A stretch of 7,643 nt of DNA from JAXHTH01 sp034211115 (GTDB taxonomy: Bacteria; Planctomycetota; Phycisphaerae; Phycisphaerales; SM1A02): the NCBI GenBank assembly GCA_034211115.1, contig JAXHTH010000089.1:1-7643 (forward strand), in the 5' to 3' direction. How positions within the stretch are numbered: the stretch's first letter is position 1; every line of letters starts with the position of its first letter. Under the pieces are notes generated by a model. That model saw only the letters and a list, made by a program, of their open reading frames with translations. It did no database searches and was not told the origin of the DNA. Both the position numbers and the translations under genes were made by a program. Shown piece after piece: positions 1 to 5,992 of the stretch.

Positions 1-2544
1 GGCATCGCCGCTGAGATCCACGTCTATCCGGAGGACTCGATCCAGACGGCCATCAATGATGCGGCAGATGGCGATGTGATCATCGTGCATGAAGGCACGT
101 ACTCTGAGCGCATCAACCTGTTGGGCAAGGCCATCACGGTTCGCAGCACCGACCCGTCCGATCTCGACGTGGTCGCCAATACGATCATTGACGGCGGAAG
201 TGCAGGTACGGTTGTCCTCTGCGAGTCAGGGGAATCGAACGACACCATTCTGGACGGCCTCACGATCACGAACGGCAGCGCAGACTTCGGCGGAGGCATC
301 GCCAACTTTTACAGCAGCCCGACCGTGGCCAATTGTGTGTTCTCAGGCAACGGCGCTGTGTACGGAGGTGCGATGTTCAGCTACGGCGGCGAACCCGTCG
401 TGACCGGCAGCACGTTCACCGGTAATGCCGCCCTCTACGACGGCGGAGCCATCTACAACTACTTCAGCGATGCAACGGTGACAGATTGCGGGTTCGGCGG
501 CAACACGGCCGACGCCCATGGTGGCGCAATCTGGAATACCGAGAACGCAAGCACAATCACCAGTTGCACGTTCACTGGGAATAGCGCGCCCTGGGGCGGG
601 GCGATCTGCAACGACTATTGCTTCGCTGCCGTCAGCAACTGCGTGTTTACGGAGAACTCCGCCGACTCCGGCGGCGGGATGGCGAACGTTGATGGCGGCG
701 ATCCGACCATCGTCAGCTGCACCTTCATCGGAAACACAGCGCTCGACGATGGTGGCGGGATGATCAATGATGATTCCAGTCCGACGGTGGTCAACTGCCT
801 CTTCCGAGGTAACACGGCCGGTAAAGGCGGTGGCGTGTTCAACCGCGACGATGATCCGGCAGTAATCAGCTGCACGTTCTGGAACAACTCAGCCGATGCC
901 GGCGGCGGAATGGCGAACGATTATGCCGATCCGACGGTGACGAACTGCATCCTCTGGGGCAATACGCCCGGCGCGATCCTCAATGAGCCGGGGTCTCCAA
1001 TCGTCACCTACTGCAACGTGCAGGACGGCTACCAGGGCGAAGGGAACATCAATACCGATCCGGTCTTTGTCGATGGCGGCGGCGGCGATCTTCGCCTTCA
1101 GATTGGCTCGCCGTGCATCGACGCCGGGAACAGCGACGCCGTACCGCCGGACATCACAGTCGATCTGGATGGCAACCCGCGTTTCATCGACGATCCAAAC
1201 ACGTTCGACACCGGCATTGGCAATCCCTGCGTGGACATGGGCGCCTTCGAGTTCGGCGGGTTCATCTACGACCCGCCCGAAGAGGTGGCGTCCGTGGCCG
1301 AACCGACGGACGCGGATACCGCTGACTTCACGGGCGACGGCAATAACGACATCGCCATCACGGAGCTTGGCCCGTCGCCGGATGCGAACGGCAATCTCGT
1401 CCTGCTGCGCAACGAGGATGGCTCAGGCCTTCAGTATGAAGAGCAGGTGACCGAAATCGGACGCGAACCCAGCGCACTCGTGATCGCCGATTTCGACCCG
1501 GGCAACAGCAACGGCCCGGATGTGGCGGTCTGCAACGCCGGCGATAACACCGTCACCATCCTCCTTAATGATGGACAAGGCAACGGTGAGTTCCTTCCCC
1601 CCGCCGTAGTCGATGTCGGTGACCACCCCAGCGCCATCGCGGCCGGGTATTTCAACAACGATGCCTTCCTCGATCTCGCCGTAGCCAATAAGAACGACAA
1701 TACCGTCAGGATCCTGACCAACGACGACGGATCGGGCGCATTCTCCCCGGCCGACTTGCTGGAGGTCGGCAACGCACCGAGCGCCCTCGCGGCGGCGGAC
1801 TTCGACGGCGACGAACTGATCGATCTGGCCGTCGCCAATGAAGCCGACAACACGGTGATGATCTTCCTCAACACCGGCGCGCGGGGGTTTCAGCATCACA
1901 CCACCATCGAGGTCGATCTGGGACCGGGTGTGTTAGAGCCGGAGGATCTGGATGATGATGAGGACATCGACATGGTCGTCGGCAATACAGGATCCGACAC
2001 CATTGACCTTCTGGTCAACACCGATGGTCAGGCGACTTTCCAGCCGATTCGACTGACGATCGGCGAGGGGCCAAGCTCGATCGACTTCGGTGACCTGGAC
2101 CTCGATGGCGATCAGGACATTCTCGTCGTCGCCGACACGCCCGAGAGCCGTGCGGTGCGCATCTTGCGGAATGAGTGGGACGCCGCGGACATCGACTTCA
2201 CGCTGGTCATCGATTTCGCGCCGGATCCGAACCTCAGGCTGACGGTGACTGAGGATCTGAACGGCGATGATCTGCCGGACATCATCGCAGTGAACGCGCC
2301 GCCCGAGGGCATGATGAAGCCGTGTGGCATGGAGGACGAAGGCTCGGTACTCGTCCTGCTCCACGCCCTGCCCCCGGAGCCCCCCTGCCCCGCCGACTTC
2401 GACGGTAGCGGCGTCGTTGACACCGCCGACTTGCTGCACCTGCTGGGATGCTGGGGGACGCCCTGCGGCGATGTCAATGGTGACGGCAACACGGACACGG
2501 CCGACCTCCTGGCCCTGCTCGGAGCATGGGGAGACTGCCCGTAG
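1..2544 (+). CDS. Secreted-type beta-helix / FG-GAP propeller / dockerin-like protein (5' truncated by window edge)
   Basis: The frame is open from base 1, so the true start and any signal peptide lie outside; 847 residues are visible. Window residues 13-34 (SIQTAINDAADGDVIIVHEG) are the usual opening of a pectate-lyase-like right-handed beta-helix. Residues 96-321 carry nine GG(A/G)(I/M)..N and FxxN rungs of about 24 residues. Residues about 353-418 (DPVF...GSPCIDAG...DMGAFEF) resemble a choice-of-anchor-Q segment. Residues about 441-790 hold seven repeats of the DFDGD..DLAVAN....V.IL.N type, as in FG-GAP/VCBS proteins. Residues 796-847 hold two dockerin-like calcium loops (DFDGSGVVD and DVNGDGNTD), each followed by DLL.LLG.WG. 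The likely role is an extracellular or surface adhesive or carbohydrate-associated protein; no catalytic site is recognised. Dockerin-like tails occur in planctomycetes without cellulosomes, so the binding partner is unknown. It converges on the integrase and is probably host DNA. Confidence 0.9.
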   Translation, partial: GIAAEIHVYPEDSIQTAINDAADGDVIIVHEGTYSERINLLGKAITVRSTDPSDLDVVANTIIDGGSAGTVVLCESGESNDTILDGLTITNGSADFGGGIANFYSSPTVANCVFSGNGAVYGGAMFSYGGEPVVTGSTFTGNAALYDGGAIYNYFSDATVTDCGFGGNTADAHGGAIWNTENASTITSCTFTGNSAPWGGAICNDYCFAAVSNCVFTENSADSGGGMANVDGGDPTIVSCTFIGNTALDDGGGMINDDSSPTVVNCLFRGNTAGKGGGVFNRDDDPAVISCTFWNNSADAGGGMANDYADPTVTNCILWGNTPGAILNEPGSPIVTYCNVQDGYQGEGNINTDPVFVDGGGGDLRLQIGSPCIDAGNSDAVPPDITVDLDGNPRFIDDPNTFDTGIGNPCVDMGAFEFGGFIYDPPEEVASVAEPTDADTADFTGDGNNDIAITELGPSPDANGNLVLLRNEDGSGLQYEEQVTEIGREPSALVIADFDPGNSNGPDVAVCNAGDNTVTILLNDGQGNGEFLPPAVVDVGDHPSAIAAGYFNNDAFLDLAVANKNDNTVRILTNDDGSGAFSPADLLEVGNAPSALAAADFDGDELIDLAVANEADNTVMIFLNTGARGFQHHTTIEVDLGPGVLEPEDLDDDEDIDMVVGNTGSDTIDLLVNTDGQATFQPIRLTIGEGPSSIDFGDLDLDGDQDILVVADTPESRAVRILRNEWDAADIDFTLVIDFAPDPNLRLTVTEDLNGDDLPDIIAVNAPPEGMMKPCGMEDEGSVLVLLHALPPEPPCPADFDGSGVVDTADLLHLLGCWGTPCGDVNGDGNTDTADLLALLGAWGDCP
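286..963 (+). repeat. Coding tandem repeats: beta-helix rungs with GGAI/FxxN motifs
   Basis: This stretch encodes nine consecutive rungs of about 24 residues (about 72 bp). Each has a GGA or GGG turn (for example GGAIYN, GGAIWN, GGAICN) followed about 12-16 residues later by CxFxGN. The paired GGA(I/L/V) and FxxN motifs are those described for chlamydial polymorphic membrane protein repeats. In eight of nine rungs a Cys precedes the FxxN motif at the same position (NCVF, DCGF, SCTF and so on); the second rung has Ser. This would stack as a cysteine ladder in the helix. The repeats diverge at the DNA level, so this is an old protein repeat and not a recent duplication. Confidence 0.8.
1321..2370 (+). 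repeat. Coding repeats: seven FG-GAP/VCBS-type blades
   Basis: Seven successive units contain an acidic DxDxDxxxD-like loop followed by a hydrophobic strand and N..V.ILLN. Their loops are TADFTGDGNNDIAI, IADFDPGNSNGPDVAV, AAGYFNNDAFLDLAV, AAADFDGDELIDLAV, PEDLDDDEDIDMVV, FGDLDLDGDQDILV and TEDLNGDDLPDIIAV. Seven units match the blade number of integrin-alpha-like beta-propellers. Several loops keep the Asp pattern expected to bind calcium. The fold is inferred from the repeat pattern. Confidence 0.75.
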
Positions 2545-2705
2545 GTGAGCGTTCCACCCGTGTCCACCGGATTCTGCTCTCCCGGCGAGCGAGGTAAGTG
2601 CAGGAGGTAGTCAAGCTGGCCCCGGGGGGTGTGGTAAAAATCCTGCGCGGAGCTGGGGCCCCGGCCTTTCGTGCGGTGCGCAAACCGTGCGGATCGAAAG
2701 CCCGA

Positions 2706-2730
2706 CGAGCCCGCCGACGTGACGGGCTCG
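2706..2730 (-). terminator. GC-rich hairpin, candidate integrase terminator
   Basis: A perfect 8-bp stem (CGAGCCCG with CGGGCTCG) and 9-nt loop sits 43 nt beyond the integrase stop. On the minus strand the stem is followed by TCGGGCTTTC, which gives only a weak T-run. The opposite side has no T-run, so any terminator activity is more plausible for the integrase transcript than for the dockerin gene. It could instead be a protein-binding dyad near the attachment site. Confidence 0.4.
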
Positions 2731-2770
2731 ATCGGAGGTGGTGCTGGTGCGACTCCGGCTTACGGGCTCG
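2722..2770. repeat. 9-bp direct repeat ACGGGCTCG
   Basis: ACGGGCTCG occurs at 2722-2730 and again at 2762-2770, 40 bp apart, just past the integrase 3' end. The inverted version CGAGCCCG at 2706-2713 could pair with either copy. Short repeats beside an integrase are candidates for integrase arm-type sites, but 9 bp in GC-rich DNA can arise by chance. Confidence 0.35.
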
Positions 2771-2773
2771 GTT

Positions 2774-3991
2774 TCAGGCTGCCATCTCGGTCACGATGGC
2801 GAACTCGGCCTCCGTTGGGGACACGTAGTGCTTCCGGCTGACGGTCGGCGAATGGCCCAGCCACGCGGCGTAGGTCGGTTCGGCGAGTCCCTGCTGCTTC
2901 CAGTCGTTCTCGCAGCTCGACCTCATCGCTTGGTAGAACTTCGGCCAGGGTTCCAGCCCGGCGGCTTTCGCGGTCTTCTCGCCAAGCCGCGTTAGGTTGT
3001 TGCCGGAAAGGCCGCAGATCGACACGTGATCGTTCACCTCGCGCGGACGAATCTCGGAGAGGATCTCATGCAGCCTCGGACCGATCGGGACCTCGCGGTA
3101 GATCCGGGTCTTGACTGCCACGACGCAGAGCCGGTGACGCTCCCAATCTACGCCGACCCAGCGCTCGATCCCTTGCCGATCCTGCAATGTGCCGGACCAG
3201 GGGAGCTTCAGCGCCTCACCGCGACGGAGTCCGGCGAGCCTGCAGAGGGCGAAGAGGGCCCGCCAGCCGGGCGAGGGCGCCTCCATGACGAGTGCCTCGA
3301 AGGCGCCGATCGAGAAATAGTGGTTCGGCTTGCTCGGGAGCGGCGTCCCGCAGTAGTCGGCAAAGGGATTGCTACTCACCAGCCGAAAAACCTTCGCCCA
3401 GGTGAAGATCGCTTTGCTGTTGCGGATGTGATGGCGGATGGCTTGTTCCCCGAGGCTGTACCCACGAGCGGCTTCCTCCCGGGCCTCTGCGAGGCTGCCG
3501 GCCTCGAGCGCGTCGAGGAATCCCTCGGCATCAACGGGGCTGATCCGATCGATGAGGCGATCCTCGCCGAAGTGCTGCACGAGGTACCGGAGCGTCATGT
3601 CGTGGTCGCGGATCGTGGCGTCGCTGAGGTTCCTGAACCGCTTATGCCGACGGTGAACAGGCACTGCGTCCCCGCTTGATCGCCGGGCCTTGTAGAGGCT
3701 CCGGAACTGCCCGAGAGTCATCTTGCCGGGCCGATCGAGCAGCGCGGCGCCGCCGGCGAGGTCCGCGATCTTCTGCCTCCGGGCCCTCTCGGCTTCGGTC
3801 TTCGTGCACCGGCCAAGGGACTCGCTGTAGAGTTTCGGCCGGCCGGTCTCCGGGTCGATTTCCCGGCCGTACCACCGGAGGGTCCAGTAGGTGGCGTAGC
3901 GCGGCTTCGATCCGCCGCTCTTTGCTGTGCCGTCCTTGAGGCGGACGCGCCGCCGGCACAGCCAGACAGGTGTTGCGTTCTGCAGACTCAT
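2774..3991 (-). CDS. int: Tyrosine recombinase / phage-type integrase
   Basis: This 405-residue site-specific recombinase should integrate and excise the element at an att site. The N-terminal part (about 1-215) includes a SAM-like core-binding region near 90-205. The catalytic domain follows: box I GLRRGE with Arg256, the likely beta-hairpin Lys294 (AVKTR), box II Q354-A-M-R357, LGH with His380, and nucleophile Tyr389 in KHYV. The usual first His of HxxR is Gln354 here; the other expected residues are present, so it is probably active. ATG at 3991 was chosen because GGAGAGAGG (4002-4010) lies 10 nt upstream and the start overlaps the previous gene's stop as ATGA. The frame also opens upstream to 4051, with in-frame ATGs at 4051 and 4012, but these would run further into the 100-aa gene. 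It is last in the cassette and convergent with the dockerin-type gene. Confidence 0.93.
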   Translation of the reverse strand: MSLQNATPVWLCRRRVRLKDGTAKSGGSKPRYATYWTLRWYGREIDPETGRPKLYSESLGRCTKTEAERARRQKIADLAGGAALLDRPGKMTLGQFRSLYKARRSSGDAVPVHRRHKRFRNLSDATIRDHDMTLRYLVQHFGEDRLIDRISPVDAEGFLDALEAGSLAEAREEAARGYSLGEQAIRHHIRNSKAIFTWAKVFRLVSSNPFADYCGTPLPSKPNHYFSIGAFEALVMEAPSPGWRALFALCRLAGLRRGEALKLPWSGTLQDRQGIERWVGVDWERHRLCVVAVKTRIYREVPIGPRLHEILSEIRPREVNDHVSICGLSGNNLTRLGEKTAKAAGLEPWPKFYQAMRSSCENDWKQQGLAEPTYAAWLGHSPTVSRKHYVSPTEAEFAIVTEMAA

Positions 3992-4290
3992 GGTAGTGGG
4001 TCCTCTCTCCATGGACTTGGCATCCAGCGCTCGGCGCGTGGCGCCCGCCACCAGCGGGACCCACTACCAACGAGTCGCCGGCGCACGGACGCCATTTCCA
4101 CGGAATAGGTTGTCTGTCGGGGTGGTAGTGGGTCCGACCACAAATACTCTACCCAAATCACTCCTCGTGGCAAGAGCTGACTGCGCAATCCGCAGCGCAA
4201 CCGGAACGGCAAAGGGCTGAAATCGGCCCTCTTCCCGTCTTCCGGGCCGATCTCCTCTCGGTGGCAGCGGTTTGGTGAACCGATGCTCAT
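3988..4290 (-). CDS. Unrecognised 100-aa Trp/Arg-rich protein between excisionase-like gene and int
   Basis: I do not recognise this protein. Its start ATG (4290) overlaps the stop of the excisionase-like gene as ATGA and its stop overlaps the integrase start as ATGA, matching the other junctions of the cassette. An AAAGGGGG purine run lies 8 nt upstream of the ATG. The product is basic and holds six Trp, including RWWRAPRAERWM near residues 79-90; residues 47-54 include SDPLPP and the C-terminus is EDPLP. The two DPLP segments are encoded by in-frame copies of the 13-bp repeat described separately. Codon use in the second half looks less GC-biased at third positions than in neighbouring genes. 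It may be a small DNA-binding or recombination accessory protein, or a fortuitously open leader of int. The junction geometry favours a real gene. Confidence 0.55.
   Translation of the reverse strand: MSIGSPNRCHREEIGPEDGKRADFSPLPFRLRCGLRSQLLPRGVIWVEYLWSDPLPPRQTTYSVEMASVRRRLVGSGSRWWRAPRAERWMPSPWREDPLP
3991..4135. repeat. Three 13-bp repeats (TGGTAGTGGGTCC) at exact 66-bp spacing, middle one inverted
   Basis: TGGTAGTGGGTCC reads on the plus strand at 3991-4003 and 4123-4135 and on the minus strand at 4057-4069. Both intervals are exactly 66 bp, leaving two 53-bp spacers that are not obviously related to each other. In the integrase mRNA the middle copy can form a perfect 13-bp stem with either outer copy, but not both. 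The copy at 3991-4003 covers the A of the int start codon, the SD-to-start spacer and the last two bases of the SD. The repeats could be a translational switch, operator sites, or excisionase/integrase binding sites. Confidence 0.85.
4219..4254 (-). terminator. 11-bp hairpin inside the 100-aa ORF, possible attenuator
   Basis: On the minus strand GAGATCGGCCC pairs with GGGCCGATTTC (ten Watson-Crick pairs and one G-T wobble) around a 14-nt loop. The plus-strand version has an A-C mismatch, so the RNA that benefits is the cassette transcript. It begins about 33 nt after the excisionase-like gene's stop. There is no proper U-run after the stem. It could partly terminate or stabilise the upstream mRNA, or it may simply be GC-rich coding sequence. 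Confidence 0.3.
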
Positions 4291-4583
4291 CCCGCCGGCC
4301 CCCTTTCCTCGATCAGCCGCAGCAGCTCGGCGCGGGCGAACCGGCGGCACTTCCCGATTCGGATGGGGGTCAGGCGGCCCTGGCGGCAGAGGTGATCGAG
4401 GGACTTCAGGGCGTCCGCAGGCTCGCGGATCTCCTCGGTCCCATCGGGCAGGGTCCTCAGGTCCAGCCGCAGCAATCGAACGGCCTCCAGAGGCGTCAGA
4501 AGCGGCGGTACGGGCTCGGTCGTGCCGGGGAAGAACTCGGCCCGGACCGTGATGCCGTCGAGCTGGCGGCCCTGAGCGGTCAC
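4287..4583 (-). CDS. Excisionase/AlpA-like MerR-fold DNA-binding protein
   Basis: This 98-residue protein is probably a recombination directionality factor or small transcription regulator. Residues 28-39 (LLTPLEAVRLLR) match the first helices of the HTH_17/excisionase fold, and residues 59-92 (ALKSLDHLCRQGRL..IRIGKCRRF.RAELLRLIE) match the recognition helix, wing and terminal helix. An insertion of about 15 residues (about 43-58) separates the two halves. GTG at 4583 was chosen because GGAGAGG (4591-4597) lies 7 nt upstream and it forms a GTGA overlap with the dnaB stop. Its position just before the recombination genes fits an Xis role, but AlpA-like regulators share the same fold, so the exact role is open. 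Confidence 0.8.
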   Translation of the reverse strand: MTAQGRQLDGITVRAEFFPGTTEPVPPLLTPLEAVRLLRLDLRTLPDGTEEIREPADALKSLDHLCRQGRLTPIRIGKCRRFARAELLRLIEERGPAG

Positions 4584-5992
4584 GATCCCGCCTCTCCGGG
4601 CGCCCCGGAGTTGATTCCGGCATGGTCACGGAACCGCATTGTCGAGGCGTCCCAGTTCAGCTTGATCGTCCCCGTCGGCCCGTTGCGGTGCTTGGCGATG
4701 ATCAGTTCCGCCGTGTTCAGCTTGTCCTCGTTCGCGGCCGCCCAAGCGGAATCGCCGCGGTGGTAGCAGCTTTCCCGGTGAAGCAACAGGACGATGTCGG
4801 CGTCTTGCTCGATTGAGCCAGAGTCCCGCAGATCACTCAAACGGGGCCTGTGATCTTCGCGGTATTCGGCGGCGCGGTTCAACTGGGACAGACAGACGAT
4901 CGGCACGTTCAACTCACGGGCCAGTGCCTTGATCTGCCGGCTCAGCTCGCCGACCTCGATTTGGCGGGACTCGACACGCCGTGCCAGCGTCATCAATTGC
5001 AGGTAGTCGATGAAGACCGCCCTGACGCGATATCGCGCTACGACGCGCCTCGCCTTCGCGCGGAGGCGCAACGGCGTGAGTCCCGGCGTGTCATCGACGA
5101 AGAGCGGCAGGTCGATCATGCGCGCTGCAGAGCGGTGCAACGCCTCGAAGTCAGCAACGGTGAGCATGACGGCCTGCAACACCCTCGACGAGACCGCCGA
5201 ATCGGCGGAAAGCACGCGCTGTGCCAAGGACGCTGCGGTCATTTCCATCGAGAACACTGCCGCCGGCGTCCCGTTGGCGGCGATGTTGCACGCCGCGGTG
5301 AGGGCGAGCGCCGTCTTTCCAATCGATGGGCGGGCAGCGAGGATGATGAAATCACCGGCCCGCAGACCACCCGTATGAGCGTCGAGATCGGCCAAGCCGG
5401 TGAAGATCCGCGCTTCTCCTGACGCGTCTTGTCCGAGCTCATCAATGACCCGGCCGAAGAGGTCCGGCAACCGCACCGCCGCGGACTGTTCCGCACGGTG
5501 TGCGATGTCGAACAGAGCCTGCTCAGCGCGGTCGAGTACGTCAGCTGGGGCATCGGGATTGTCGTGAGCATCACGGAGCACGAGACTGGCCGCCTCGATG
5601 GTGTCCCGCAGGATCGCCTTGTCCTTCACCTGCCGCGCGTAGGAGAGGGCGTTGGCTGCGCTCGGCATCGAGTTGGCTAACTCGACAAGGAAGGCCTTCC
5701 CGCCGACCGCTTCGAGCGTGCGACGATCGACCAGATGCTGGTGCAGCTGCACGATGTCCAGATCACCGTGCCGATCGTGGATTTGGACCATCGCCGAATA
5801 AACGGCGCTGTGCGCCGACTTGAAGAAGTCCCCTTCACCGCGGAGGACCTGCACCACGTCATCCAGAACGGCGGGCTCCACCAAGATCGAACCGAGCAGC
5901 GCAGCCTCGGCCTCGATGCTGCATGGCGGCGGCGACGTGAAGAGCTGCTGCGCCTCGCCCGGAGTGATCGGCTTGGTGTTCGTTCTCATCAT
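4580..5992 (-). CDS. dnaB: DnaB-type replicative DNA helicase (element-encoded)
   Basis: This 470-residue protein has essentially the length of bacterial DnaB and should act as a hexameric 5'-3' helicase unwinding the element's DNA. The N-terminal domain (about 22-165) opens with CSIEAEAALLGSIL. The RecA-like domain holds Walker A ARPSIGKT (220-227), Walker B VFIDYLQLM (326-334), LNVPIVCLSQLNRAAE (361-376), RPRLSDLRDSGSIEQDAD (382-399) and the Arg/Lys finger region KHRNGPTG (434-441). I saw no intein, frameshift or lost catalytic residue. The start is the first of two tandem ATGs (5992), which overlaps the initiator stop as ATGA; AGGAGG (6005-6010) lies a rather long 12 nt upstream. The frame stays open to 6505 within the initiator gene, but that extension shows no DnaB similarity. 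Pairing with a phage-type initiator marks it as a mobile-element helicase, not the host copy. Confidence 0.95.
   Translation of the reverse strand: MMRTNTKPITPGEAQQLFTSPPPCSIEAEAALLGSILVEPAVLDDVVQVLRGEGDFFKSAHSAVYSAMVQIHDRHGDLDIVQLHQHLVDRRTLEAVGGKAFLVELANSMPSAANALSYARQVKDKAILRDTIEAASLVLRDAHDNPDAPADVLDRAEQALFDIAHRAEQSAAVRLPDLFGRVIDELGQDASGEARIFTGLADLDAHTGGLRAGDFIILAARPSIGKTALALTAACNIAANGTPAAVFSMEMTAASLAQRVLSADSAVSSRVLQAVMLTVADFEALHRSAARMIDLPLFVDDTPGLTPLRLRAKARRVVARYRVRAVFIDYLQLMTLARRVESRQIEVGELSRQIKALARELNVPIVCLSQLNRAAEYREDHRPRLSDLRDSGSIEQDADIVLLLHRESCYHRGDSAWAAANEDKLNTAELIIAKHRNGPTGTIKLNWDASTMRFRDHAGINSGAPGEAGS

Larger units (their letters stand above)
2545..2773. other. Convergent intergenic spacer, probable host/element boundary
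   Basis: This is 229 bp between the 3' ends of the dockerin-type gene and the integrase. I found no ORF with a credible start and no tRNA. It holds a GGGGCCCC palindrome (2655-2662), a wobble-containing hairpin (2671-2677 with 2684-2690), an 8-bp perfect hairpin (2706-2730) and a 9-bp direct repeat near the integrase end. In many integrated elements the attachment site lies beside the integrase gene, so one attL or attR copy could be here. The other end is outside the window and no core can be assigned. Confidence 0.5.

Noticed and set aside
286..963. CRISPR-like array of regular 72-bp units
   Set aside because: Units are continuous coding sequence of a beta-helix with diverged DNA; there are no identical repeats alternating with unique spacers.
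2632..2697. GGGGCCCC palindrome and wobble hairpin with GCAAACC and CGAAAG words, considered as a c-di-GMP riboswitch or dockerin-gene terminator
   Set aside because: The conserved GACGCAAAGCC segment and pairing of the riboswitch are absent. The palindrome has no loop or T-run, and the location is downstream of two convergent 3' ends.
3026..3679. 217-aa open frame on the plus strand opposite the integrase
   Set aside because: It lies wholly antisense to a clear tyrosine recombinase, shows no domain and is explained by high GC content suppressing stops.
4146..4173. Promoter-like TTGCCA, 16-bp spacer, TAGAGT on the minus strand upstream of int
   Set aside because: It would place a start at about 4138, next to a 13-bp repeat, which is attractive. 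The -10 matches only four of six bases and the region lies inside a probable ORF, so it is not listed as a feature.
4268..4282. Small hairpin CGGTT / AACCG after the excisionase-like gene
   Set aside because: A 5-bp stem is too short to call in GC-rich sequence and it lies in the start of the 100-aa ORF.
4291..4629. Upstream extension of the 100-aa frame (213 aa in all)
   Set aside because: The added part overlaps the excisionase-like gene in another frame and is low-complexity Arg/Pro-rich; the ATG at 4290 fits the overlap pattern.
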